From: Actinomycetes bacterium
Lineage (GTDB): Bacteria; Actinomycetota; Acidimicrobiia; Acidimicrobiales; RAAP-2
Assembly (NCBI GenBank): GCA_021777285.1
Contig: JAJYDR010000136.1
Location: forward strand, 1-5,584
Reading direction: 5' to 3'
DNA: 5,584 nt
Under the pieces are notes generated by a model that was not told where the DNA came from, did no database searches, and saw only the letters and a list, made by a program, of their open reading frames with translations. Below are positions 1 through 5,359 of this stretch, one piece after another. Position 1 is the first letter of the stretch. Each line of letters starts with the position of its first letter. The translations under genes were made by a program, and so were the position numbers.

Positions 1-355
1 CCAGCCGCCACACCGCCTCGTCGACGAAGTCGAAGTCCGCCGCGACCTCCCACGCCTCGCGGGAGTCCACGCCCGGTCGCGGTTTGGTGATCCGCTCGTC
101 CATCTCGTAGACCACCGGGGTTCGAGTGAGGAAAGCCCGCCGGACGCCGGCGAGCGTCGCGGGCAGAGCCAGGGTCGCGTCGCTCAGCGCAATGCGTGGG
201 CAACCCCGCCACGGCGTGGGGACCTCGTCCCCCGCGGTGATCAGTACCGACCGGCCGAGCGCCGCAGGGCCCGCGAGCGCCGTCCAGCGAGGATCGTCCG
301 TGGACGGCGGGACGTCCCCCTCGCTGTCGCTCATCGAGACATGATGTCCCAGCAC
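1..355 (-). CDS. N-terminal part of an unidentified protein (possibly an actinobacterial UvrD-type helicase N-terminus)
   Basis: The minus strand is open from 355 to the left edge: about 118 codons with strong G/C third-position bias, and the 3' end lies outside the window. I chose the GTG at 355-353 because GAGGAG (361-366 as CTCCTC on plus) lies 5 nt upstream. An ATG at 334 (MSDSEGDVPP) is the alternative. The frame stays open upstream to an ATG at 646, but that part is arginine-rich and unconvincing. Readable segments include TDDPRWTALAGPAALG, TPVVYEMDERI and REAWEVAADFDFVDEAVWRL. The last resembles, from memory, the region before the P-loop in actinobacterial UvrD-like helicases ('...F.F..E.L..L.WAN'). 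No Walker A motif is in the visible part, so this is only a tentative family hint. The gene points away from the tRNA island and is probably ordinary chromosome. Confidence 0.6.
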   Translation of the reverse strand, partial: MLGHHVSMSDSEGDVPPSTDDPRWTALAGPAALGRSVLITAGDEVPTPWRGCPRIALSDATLALPATLAGVRRAFLTRTPVVYEMDERITKPRPGVDSREAWEVAADFDFVDEAVWRL

Positions 356-366
356 TGTCACTCCTC

Positions 367-717
367 GTGTCGTTGGCGACCCCCCGCGTCGGGCTGTCAC
401 CGCGCGACCCACCACGGGGCGACGAAGCCTCGGCAGTGTGCTCGTCCACGACCCCGGCGGTGGGCCGTGCGGGACCAGCCTCTCCTCGAACTCGTCGACG
501 TCGCTGTCGCCGAACAGTCTGAACGACCAGCCGTACCCGGGCCGAGACCCGCGTGTCCGCCGTACCCTACTCCCTCGGGGGGAACGTCCGGAACTCCAGA
601 GACCGTGCGGACACTGGCGACCGACGTCGTCACACTTCTGGCTCATCCCACGGAAATCTTCGCAGCCATTCGCTGAAGTGCCGCGTCGCAGCGACCACTC
701 CGCGACGTACAGGCGGT
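367..717. other. Stretch without a convincing gene
   Basis: About 350 bases lie between the start of the minus-strand partial gene and the coding-like remnant at 718. Several frames are open on both strands, as expected at this GC content, but none combines a Shine-Dalgarno, a plausible composition and a recognisable motif. Fragments such as ETVRTLATDVVTLLAHPTEIF (594-661, plus) look protein-like but end at once. The stretch may be a degraded coding region or a promoter region. I see no clear promoter, repeat or RNA gene in it. Confidence 0.4.
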
Positions 718-1026
718 TCGCTCCAGGCGCTCAACGAGCTCGGGGTGGAGAACCTCGACGAGCGCGATCATCTCCTCCTGGACCAGTTCCTCCTCGAGCA
801 GTTCAAGGAGACCGGGGGGAACGACCTCGACGTCGTCGACCAGGCCCGTCACACTCCCTTCGACAGCGTCTGCGTGGTCGTCGCTCGACGGCTCCGCGAC
901 ACGATCGTGGTCCGGATGGAGGAGAACGAGGCGATCCCCACGAGGATCCTCGATGACGACGAGTTCCGCACGGTTCTCATGAATCTCTACGCCGAGCGCC
1001 TCTACCGGCGCCCGCGCGAGGCGTAG
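718..1026 (+). pseudogene. 3' remnant of a gene resembling the C-terminal tail of a type I restriction R subunit (HsdR)
   Basis: The plus frame from about 718 to the TAG at 1024-1026 encodes ~102 residues with very few A/T third positions, so it was selected as coding sequence. The frame is open back to 553, but the residues before 718 look like noise and no start with a Shine-Dalgarno is visible. The pattern RLRDTIVVRMEENEAI..RILDDDEFRTVL followed by LYAERLYRR matches my memory of the helical C-terminus of HsdR-type helicase/nuclease subunits ('..VIDRMEQNEEIF..IMDDEEF......VYER'). Nothing of the nuclease or the helicase motor is present in the window. I read it as the 3' stump of a deleted restriction gene. 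The alternative is a small stand-alone helical protein. The overlapping minus-strand frame (643-1053) has much weaker codon bias and was not called. Confidence 0.5.
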
Positions 1027-1072
1027 GGGCCGGAGATCGCCCACGAGAGCCACTTATATTTAGTGAGTGGTC

Positions 1073-1094
1073 GGGACTTATTTTCGTAAGTCCC
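1073..1094 (-). terminator. Perfect 8-bp stem hairpin, possible displaced tRNA terminator
   Basis: GGGACTTA (1073-1080) and TAAGTCCC (1087-1094) form a perfect stem with a 6-nt loop. No uridine run follows on either strand, so termination is unproven. Before the island inserted, this hairpin would have lain a few bases beyond the 3' end of the minus-strand CAU tRNA, where a tRNA-operon terminator is expected. It also follows the stop of the plus-strand remnant by about 47 bp. Confidence 0.35.
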
Positions 1095-1098
1095 CTCA

Positions 1099-1141
1099 GT
1101 AGGGCCGGTGGGGATCGAACCCACGACCGAGGGATTATGAG
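1099..1141 (-). repeat. Distal att repeat: 43-bp copy of the tRNA 3' half
   Basis: This sequence is identical over all 43 bases to 5360-5402. It contains the tRNA from base 32 in the anticodon loop through the anticodon CAU, the 3' anticodon stem, variable loop, T arm, 3' acceptor strand and discriminator A. The 5' half of the tRNA is absent, so it cannot fold as a tRNA. Identity ends with single mismatches on both sides (1098/5359 and 1142/5403). This is the typical footprint left at the far end of an element integrated by a tyrosine recombinase at a tRNA 3' end. Confidence 0.93.
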
Positions 1142-1537
1142 GTGGATGCAATCGGTCGGATCTGTCCGGTGGTGTCGGATTGGTATGTGGGATTTTCCGT
1201 GGGACTTGGTCAATGGGATTCGCATAGGGGTTCATGTCGGAGAGCCGATGTGCACGTTCTCCGACTGGCGGTTGCAACCCTGGAGTTGATCAGGTAGGGC
1301 CCGTCAGGGCCGGGCCGCAGGGTTCAATCTTGAGGGACCCGGTCTGCGGAAATCGGACAATCGGACCGGAGCCGCTGCAGGTGGCTCCTTGCTGCACGCC
1401 CCTCGCCGGTGGACAGTTTTCAAGTGTCCTCAACCAGCACCCATGCCCCATCTTCGCGGCCGGGCAGGCAATACCTTGTCCATGCGTCGTCAACGACGCT
1501 ACGCAGCAATCACCGAGAGGGTGAAGAATGGTTGTCC
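1142..1537. other. Repeat-rich non-coding stretch at the island's left end
   Basis: About 400 bases between the att copy and the AraC gene hold no convincing gene. Several short repeats stand out. TGGGAYT occurs at 1188, 1200 and 1214. GTCGGAT occurs at 1155 and 1174, with GTCGGAG at 1236. AATCGG occurs at 1150, 1352 (inside AAATCGGA) and 1359. A perfect 8-bp stem pairs GTCGGAGA (1236-1243) with TCTCCGAC (1258-1265). CCGGTC (1339-1344) pairs with GACCGG (1364-1369), and GGCCC/GGGCC (1298-1302/1307-1311) form a tetraloop hairpin. Recombinase arm-type sites next to the core site are one reading; promoter and regulatory structure for the AraC gene is another. No integrase remnant could be read on either strand. 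Confidence 0.45.
1411..1429. promoter_or_regulatory. 19-bp near-perfect dyad, possible operator of the AraC-VOC operon
   Basis: GGACAGTT (1411-1418) and AAGTGTCC (1422-1429) are inverted copies with one mismatch around a 3-bp centre. The dyad lies about 110 bp before the AraC start. Its spacing and symmetry suit a dimeric repressor. No clear -35/-10 pair could be assigned next to it. Confidence 0.3.
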
Positions 1538-2002
1538 ATGGGCGTTGATCTTGACGAATTGCGGTGCTTGCGTAGGGCGCGAGACCAAATGGATCGCGAA
1601 TACGCGCAGCCTCTCGATGTCGCTGAGCTCGCTCGCACGGCATCGATGTCATCGGCGCACTTCAGCCGCCGATTCCGTGAGGCGTACTCCGAGTCGCCCT
1701 ATTCCTACCTGATGACTCGACGTGTCGAGCGCGCAAAGGCGCTGCTACGTCGGGGCGATCTGAGCGTCACAGACGTGTGCTTCGCCGTCGGTTGGACGAG
1801 CCTCGGCTCGTTCTCCACTCGCTTCACGGAACTCGTCGGTGAGTCGCCGTTGAGGTACCAGGCTCGCGGCCACGAGGGGCTCCGGGTCGTGTCGCCCTGT
1901 CAGATGATGGTGATGACCCGACCACGCAAGGGCGGCAGCCCCGCGGGCAGGGAAGCGAGCAGTTTCGAAGAAGAATCTGTTTGTTTTACGGATTATCGTT
2001 AG
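1538..2002 (+). CDS. AraC-family DNA-binding regulator, HTH domain only
   Basis: This encodes a 154-aa cytoplasmic DNA-binding protein consisting of the AraC/XylS double helix-turn-helix domain with no N-terminal ligand domain. The first HTH spans about residues 26-58 (LDVAELARTASMSSAHFSRR). The second spans about 76-108, with the signature GWTSLGSFSTRFTELVGESP. A ~45-residue polar tail follows. I chose the ATG at 1538 because the family typically begins at the DLDELRCLRRARDQMDREYA segment; the frame is open back to an ATG at 1409, but that extension looks non-coding. A TTG at 1532 with AGAGG (1516-1520) or GAAG upstream is an alternative start. The gene ends 3 nt before the VOC gene, so the two form one operon. 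In actinobacteria a short AraC regulator directly ahead of a VOC protein is a familiar pairing, and it probably controls this operon. Confidence 0.88.
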   Translation: MGVDLDELRCLRRARDQMDREYAQPLDVAELARTASMSSAHFSRRFREAYSESPYSYLMTRRVERAKALLRRGDLSVTDVCFAVGWTSLGSFSTRFTELVGESPLRYQARGHEGLRVVSPCQMMVMTRPRKGGSPAGREASSFEEESVCFTDYR

Positions 2003-2005
2003 CGC

Positions 2006-2410
2006 ATGACCATTTCCCTGAGCACCGTTCACATCACCGTTGACGATCCGGAAGCCGCTCTTGTCTTCTACCGTGACACCCTTGGACTGACCGTCAAACT
2101 TGACGTCTCAAATGAGGGGTTCCGCTGGGTCACGCTCGGATCTGACACCCAGCCTGACGTCAACATCGTGCTCTCCCAACCCCATGGAGGACGGTCCCAG
2201 GAGGACGGGGACGCCCTTGCAGCCTTGCTCGCAAAAGGCGAGCTATACCCCGCGCACTTCCGCTGCCAGGACCTTGACTCCACCTTCGAGAGAATTGCTC
2301 GCACACCCGGAGTGGAGGTAATCCAGGAGCCCACTTCCCAGCCCTGGGGCGTCCGTGACGCCGCAGTTCGCGACCCGGCCGGTAATCGGCTGCGGATCGA
2401 GCAAGCGTAG
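2006..2410 (+). CDS. VOC-family protein (glyoxalase / dioxygenase / bleomycin-resistance fold)
   Basis: This is a 134-aa protein with the paired beta-alpha-beta-beta-beta modules of the vicinal oxygen chelate superfamily. Module one starts with TVHITVDDPEAALVFYRDTLGL (about residues 7-28). Module two includes the segment around AHFRCQDLDSTFERI (83-97) and ends in the typical PWGVRDAAVRDPAGNRLRIE (113-132). His9, His84 and Glu132 sit where metal ligands normally occur in this fold. The substrate cannot be read from sequence: lactoylglutathione, catechols, fosfomycin or sequestered antibiotics are all handled by members. The ATG lies 3 nt after the AraC stop and has no clear Shine-Dalgarno, so translation is probably coupled. 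Length and ends look complete and there is no sign of damage. Confidence 0.9.
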   Translation: MTISLSTVHITVDDPEAALVFYRDTLGLTVKLDVSNEGFRWVTLGSDTQPDVNIVLSQPHGGRSQEDGDALAALLAKGELYPAHFRCQDLDSTFERIARTPGVEVIQEPTSQPWGVRDAAVRDPAGNRLRIEQA

Positions 2411-2521
2411 GGCTGGCGCAATGGCTGGGGTATCGCTCATCGCCGGACGACCGTCTCTTCTCAGAGCATCGGTCCATCTCACACAATGGCTGAAGTGTGT
2501 CGCCAATCATGGTTGCCGGCT

Positions 2522-2986
2522 ATGAGTTATTCCGTAGATTTCGTTAACGTGTCTCACGTGGGTCTGGAGTCATCACCGGTGGTGACTGCGCTGGCCGGCC
2601 TTCGAGCGAACGAGGCTCGCTACTTCAAGAACAAGTACGACCACGTCTTCACGGTTGAGCCTGCCACCAAGGCCAAGAAAGAGATTGCCCTGGTGCACCG
2701 CATCCTTAAGGAAGAGCGGGGCATCGTCATCAAGTCGCCCGCGCTCGAGGCCACGACATTCCAGGTCGAGAACATCCGCTGGTCCTACGTGTTCTACGAG
2801 AGCGGGCTCTCGATCAACGTTCTGTACACCCTCGACGGACCAGATCCGAAACGGGCGGTAGGGTTCAAGCTTTCCGAAGGAATGGACATTCCCGCAGAGC
2901 TGGATTCGTTCAAGTTCGCACGTCAGAAGTCGAAACTGGCAGGGACCATCCGAGGCTCGTATTTCGTGATCAAAGGCAAGTACTGA
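2522..2986 (+). CDS. Unrecognised 154-aa protein
   Basis: I do not recognise this protein. From the ATG at 2522 it reads as a soluble, lysine-rich, mixed alpha/beta protein without signal peptide, membrane segment, repeat or cysteine cluster. A charged, helix-prone stretch (ATKAKKEIALVHRILKEERG) is followed by alternating strand-like segments (TFQVENIRWSYVFYE, SINVLYTL) and a basic C-terminus ending GSYFVIKGKY. The frame is open back to an ATG at 2486 (12 more residues). Neither start has a good Shine-Dalgarno; I prefer 2522 because MSYSVDFVNVSHV looks like a natural first strand. It is probably monocistronic: 111 bp separate it from the VOC gene, and the next gene is convergent. As island cargo between a regulator operon and toxin-antitoxin genes, a defence or stress role is possible, but nothing in the sequence shows it. 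Confidence 0.7.
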   Translation: MSYSVDFVNVSHVGLESSPVVTALAGLRANEARYFKNKYDHVFTVEPATKAKKEIALVHRILKEERGIVIKSPALEATTFQVENIRWSYVFYESGLSINVLYTLDGPDPKRAVGFKLSEGMDIPAELDSFKFARQKSKLAGTIRGSYFVIKGKY

Positions 2987-3032
2987 GCTGAGAGGGCGAT
3001 CGAATGGCAGGTACCCAGCCCTCGTCCGACCG

Positions 3033-3049
3033 GGCCTGAGTGTCAGGTC
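3033..3049. terminator. Short GC-rich hairpin between convergent genes
   Basis: CCTGA (3035-3039) and TCAGG (3043-3047) pair around a 3-nt loop. A G-U and a G-C pair extend the stem to 7 bp. It lies between the plus-strand unknown gene (stop at 2986) and the minus-strand XRE gene (stop at 3160), so it could end transcription from both sides. There is no uridine run, so it may only be a chance structure. A second, weaker inverted pair, GAGGGC/GCCCTC, lies at 2992-2997/3018-3023. Confidence 0.25.
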
Positions 3050-3159
3050 GCAGCAACGTTCAAGTCCCCTAACGCAGGGTATGAGGCGGGTCGAGCCCCT
3101 GGGTATCACAACACCAGCAAACTGGACTGCCCGATTCTCCGGGATTCAGCCCAAACTGA

Positions 3160-3450
3160 TCAAGCGGTCACGCGATCAGCGAGCTTGAATTCAGCCCCGA
3201 GCACATCGGCGATACGAATGAGCGTCTCTTCGGTGGGGTTCGCCGAGCCGCGCTCGATACGACTGATGTCGCCTTGGTCTATCCCCGTCTGAGCGGCGAG
3301 CTGTTCCTGAGTGATACCACGGGACTCTCTGAGTGCAATGAGCGAGACTGCAAACTTGTAGGCGCCAGCAAAGACCTCCCGCTGATGTGCGGCGTCCGCG
3401 GACAGGCGAATTTTGCGCTCCGCACTGACGTCTCGATAACTTCGTGGCAT
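3160..3450 (-). CDS. XRE-family (HigA-like) antitoxin, apparently orphan
   Basis: This encodes a 96-aa cytoplasmic DNA-binding protein. An N-terminal helical segment (about residues 5-33) leads into a classic five-helix XRE/Cro HTH (about 35-90). Helix 2 contains TQEQLAAQTG, the recognition helix QGDISRIERG (59-68), and a final helix TEETLIRIADVLGAEFKL. Length and layout match HigA-type antitoxins that pair with RelE/HigB-like RNases. Two ATG codons are adjacent (3453 and 3450); GGAGG (CCTCC at 3458-3462 on plus) lies 4 and 7 nt before them, so I favour 3450. The frame is open back to 3672, but that is not used given this strong ribosome site. No toxin gene is readable immediately upstream or downstream, although HigB normally precedes HigA. 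An extended -10 and palindrome upstream suggest self-repression. It could alternatively be a free-standing regulator. Confidence 0.88.
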   Translation of the reverse strand: MPRSYRDVSAERKIRLSADAAHQREVFAGAYKFAVSLIALRESRGITQEQLAAQTGIDQGDISRIERGSANPTEETLIRIADVLGAEFKLADRVTA

Positions 3451-3475
3451 CATCAAACCTCCGTTACCGAGTAAG

Positions 3476-3510
3476 GCATATATACCATATTGTGTCAAGG
3501 ACGCCTTGAC
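3476..3510 (-). promoter_or_regulatory. Promoter and palindromic operator of the XRE gene
   Basis: On the minus strand an extended -10, TGGTATATA (3479-3487), lies about 25 bp before the start codon. Just upstream, GTCAAGG (3494-3500) and CCTTGAC (3504-3510) form a perfect 7-bp inverted repeat around 3 bases, covering the place where the -35 would fall (about 3502-3507). A perfect TTGACA is embedded in it (3493-3498), but its spacing suits only a poor -10 (CTTACT, 3470-3475). A perfect dyad over the -35 region of an XRE gene is the usual arrangement for autorepression. Confidence 0.5.
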
Positions 3511-3635
3511 GGCGAGGCTCTCTAATTTTAACCGTGGTGCCGCCTCCTTCGGCGTCTGACCAGGGGACTTCCGACTAGCTGCCTTTCGCCGATTTTCCTG
3601 GGAATACCACTCGTTATTTGTCTTAGTAGGCGTTT

Positions 3636-3717
3636 CTACACGTATAACATGTATAAACGACATCTTACACAAGGGAAAGTTGCTACAGTTGTCACTACTA
3701 CACGTTTGTCATGAATA
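3636..3717 (+). promoter_or_regulatory. Two copies of a CTACACGTNTNNCATGNATA motif before the abiE cassette
   Basis: The first copy is at 3636-3655 and the second at 3698-3717. They share CTACACGT, CATG and ATA at the same spacing and start 62 bp apart, close to six helical turns, so both lie on the same DNA face. The first copy contains an imperfect dyad, ACACGT-ATA-ACATGT. Characterised AbiEi proteins repress their own operon by binding repeated sites in the promoter and bending DNA, so these are the natural operator candidates. TTGTCA (3689-3694) with TGAATA (3712-3717) at 17-bp spacing is a possible weak promoter overlapped by the second copy. Confidence 0.45.
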
Positions 3718-3727
3718 GGAAACAACT

Positions 3728-3748
3728 ATGGCAAATCGTCGACGTTGA
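3728..3748 (+). other. Six-codon reading frame (MANRRR) overlapping the abiEi start
   Basis: AGGAA (3717-3721) lies 6 nt before the ATG at 3728, the best ribosome site in this region. The ATG reads only MANRRR before TGA at 3746-3748. That stop overlaps the TTG (3745-3747) that opens the long abiEi frame, as TTGA. It is either a leader whose termination couples translation into abiEi, or the true start of abiEi thrown out of frame by a one-base loss: one added base would give MANRRR joined to the LKLLDQF segment. Confidence 0.5.
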
Positions 3749-4506
3749 AACTCCTTGACCAGTTCACCAGCGAGGGACGGACGGCCTTTGGCGCGGCTGA
3801 GGTTCGAGATGCTCTCGGCACGTCACCTCAAGCAACCTCCAACCTGCTCGCTCGCTGGGCCAGTCTTGGCTTGGTGGATCGCCTAGCCGTCGGCAGATAC
3901 GCCATTCGTCAAATCGGTGCCTTGGGCACGGCCGCGGTATGGGACGACTTGGGCTCGGCCGTCGCCGCAGTGTTCGTCGGCCGCCCCCATCGCATCGGCT
4001 TCCTGACCGCCCTTGACCATCACGGGTTGCTCGTGCGGCCCGTGCGTTCCATCCAGGTGGCTAGTCCGTACCGACCCCGAGAGAAGGCACTCACCGGACG
4101 CTCGCTCCAGGTGATTCGCGAAAGCCAGGCGACCGTACTCATAGGGACCGAGCCCCTTGGCCCTTCGCGAATCGCGACGATTCCGCGAGCACTGCTCGAC
4201 GCAGCGTCGCGCCCGCTCTTGGTTGGCGGTGCGTCGCGCGTCGCTGAGGCCCTTGCGGCCGCCGACAACATCGGGGGACTCCGCAACCTCGCCCGTGAGA
4301 TTAACGCTGAGCCCGCCTACCGCCGGATCGGATCCATGGCGACAACGCTGTCGCTTCCCGTGGGGCGGGGGCTGGAACCGCCGTCGTGGCACTCGCTCAT
4401 TGAGTTGGACCGCAACGCACGGGGGGCCGATGGATGGGTCGACAAGAAGTGGGGCGTCGCCTGGCCGTATGCGGCGTCCGAGCTCGAGGCCGTGGTGACC
4501 GCATGA
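3745..4506 (+). CDS. abiEi: AbiEi antitoxin / autorepressor of an AbiE abortive-infection cassette
   Basis: This encodes 253 aa from TTG 3745, the only in-frame start before a stop at 3712-3714. The N-terminal winged HTH spans about residues 1-55 (AEVRDALGTSPQATSNLLARW, then the wing GLVDRLAVGRYAI). The C-terminal AbiEi antitoxin domain follows, recognisable from IGFLTALDHHGLLVRPVRSI, VASPYRPREKALTG and the conserved IPRALLDAASRPLLVGGASRVAEAL. In this type IV toxin-antitoxin family the protein neutralises AbiEii without stable binding and represses the operon. It overlaps abiEii by ATGA (4503-4506), the usual two-gene arrangement. Odd points: TTG lies 23 nt after the only good Shine-Dalgarno, with a short out-of-frame ATG between them, so expression may rely on coupling or may be impaired. 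The rest of the frame is intact. Confidence 0.85.
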   Translation: MKLLDQFTSEGRTAFGAAEVRDALGTSPQATSNLLARWASLGLVDRLAVGRYAIRQIGALGTAAVWDDLGSAVAAVFVGRPHRIGFLTALDHHGLLVRPVRSIQVASPYRPREKALTGRSLQVIRESQATVLIGTEPLGPSRIATIPRALLDAASRPLLVGGASRVAEALAAADNIGGLRNLAREINAEPAYRRIGSMATTLSLPVGRGLEPPSWHSLIELDRNARGADGWVDKKWGVAWPYAASELEAVVTA

Positions 4507-5307
4507 TTGCCAAAGGTCTCATCATCCAGCGCGCCAACGATGAGAGACTTCCCGCCCAAACCATCGAGCGCGATTATGTCCTCGCTCATATCTGCGCGGA
4601 TATCGGAACTGCTGGTGACACGCGGCTCGTGTTCAAAGGGGGCACGCTACTTCGCCGACTACCGCTACTCCGCCGATCTCGACTTCTCAGCCGTCAACGG
4701 CCTCTCCAGCGCCGAAGCCACCGCACTTGTAGCCGTCGCCACAGACACCTGCCGCGAGCGGTTGGAGTTTCCCGTGCTGGAGGTTGTCCAAGAAGAGGGC
4801 GGTGCGCCCTGGGTGAACTATGTCGGGCCGCTCGGTGCCAAGCCACGCAAGATCAAACTCGATGTCTCCGACACCGAGCTGGTCGAGTCGCGCGCCCGGA
4901 TCAATCTGCAACCACGATGGCCCGACCTTCCCGGAGGCACCGCGATTGACGGATACACCCTCGACGAGGTGGCCGCCGAGAAGGTGCGCTGCATCGCCGA
5001 GCGTTTGCAATGCCGCGACTTGTACGACATGCACCAGTTGCTCGATAGTGACCACGTGGATCCGCTCGATGCCTGGAACCTCTACTTGCGCAAGGCGGCG
5101 AACGATCGGGGTCGTGGCAAGCAGCGAACATCGCCTCGCGAGTGGTCGGCAACATTCGAGCGGCGCATGGTTGCTTACCGTAAGCGCTGGGACGGTGAGC
5201 TTGGCGATTATCTGCCGCGTGGGATCCCTGCGTTCGAAGACATCGAGCGGCGAAGCCGCCGCTACCTCGCGACACTTCTCGATACGGCTCGCCGTATCTC
5301 CGGGTGA
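4503..5307 (+). pseudogene. abiEii: AbiEii nucleotidyltransferase toxin, frameshifted within its signature motif
   Basis: The ATG at 4503 overlaps the abiEi stop and starts a typical AbiEii N-terminus (IIQRANDERLPAQTIERDYVL) that runs 48 residues to VFKGGT (4629-4646). After that this frame becomes arginine-rich nonsense and stops at 4949. The rest of the toxin continues in the next frame from Tyr at 4648: YFADYRYSADLDFS, then IKLDVSDTEL, DEVAAEKVRCIAERLQCRDLYDMHQLL, ending at the TGA at 5307. Intact family members have about five residues between KGGT and the [YH][FL]..YR[YF]S.DLDF block. Here one base remains, so a ~14-nt deletion fits. The break falls between the GGT and D-x-D parts of the nucleotidyltransferase active site, so no functional enzyme is expected unless frameshifting repairs it. 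An assembly error is the other explanation. Before damage the protein would have been about 272 aa. Confidence 0.85.
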
Positions 5308-5359
5308 CGCTCGCTTACAGACCAAGACTTCGCCATACTGACAGCGAATCTGAATCGTC

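Noticed and set aside
643..1053. 136-residue minus-strand open frame
   Set aside because: It lies opposite the codon-biased plus-strand remnant, has clearly more A/T third positions, no motif, and looks like a shadow frame.
1089..1096. AGTCCCCT just left of the att copy, also present in the tRNA anticodon stem (5401-5408)
   Set aside because: It is on the wrong side of the repeat to extend it and is explained by the 1073-1094 hairpin.
977..1277. Two overlapping minus-strand open frames (82 and 91 aa) crossing the left att copy
   Set aside because: They run through the duplicated tRNA sequence; the peptide SVVGSIPTGPT is simply a translated tRNA T arm and acceptor strand.
1409..1537. Longer start for the AraC gene at 1409
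   Set aside because: The added residues lack family similarity, and the region contains an operator-like dyad and other repeats.
3061..3090. GTTCAAGTCCC resembling a tRNA T arm, possible third att remnant
   Set aside because: The flanking bases do not form the T stem or an acceptor strand, and it does not match the CAU tRNA.
4507..4647. N-terminal part of the frame starting MPKVSSSSAP
   Set aside because: The true toxin N-terminus is in the other frame from 4503; this part is a shadow until the frameshift point at about 4648.
1142..5359. Search for an integrase, transposase or CRISPR array
   Set aside because: No tyrosine or serine recombinase motifs, no transposase, no terminal inverted repeats and no regularly spaced repeats were seen in any frame or strand.
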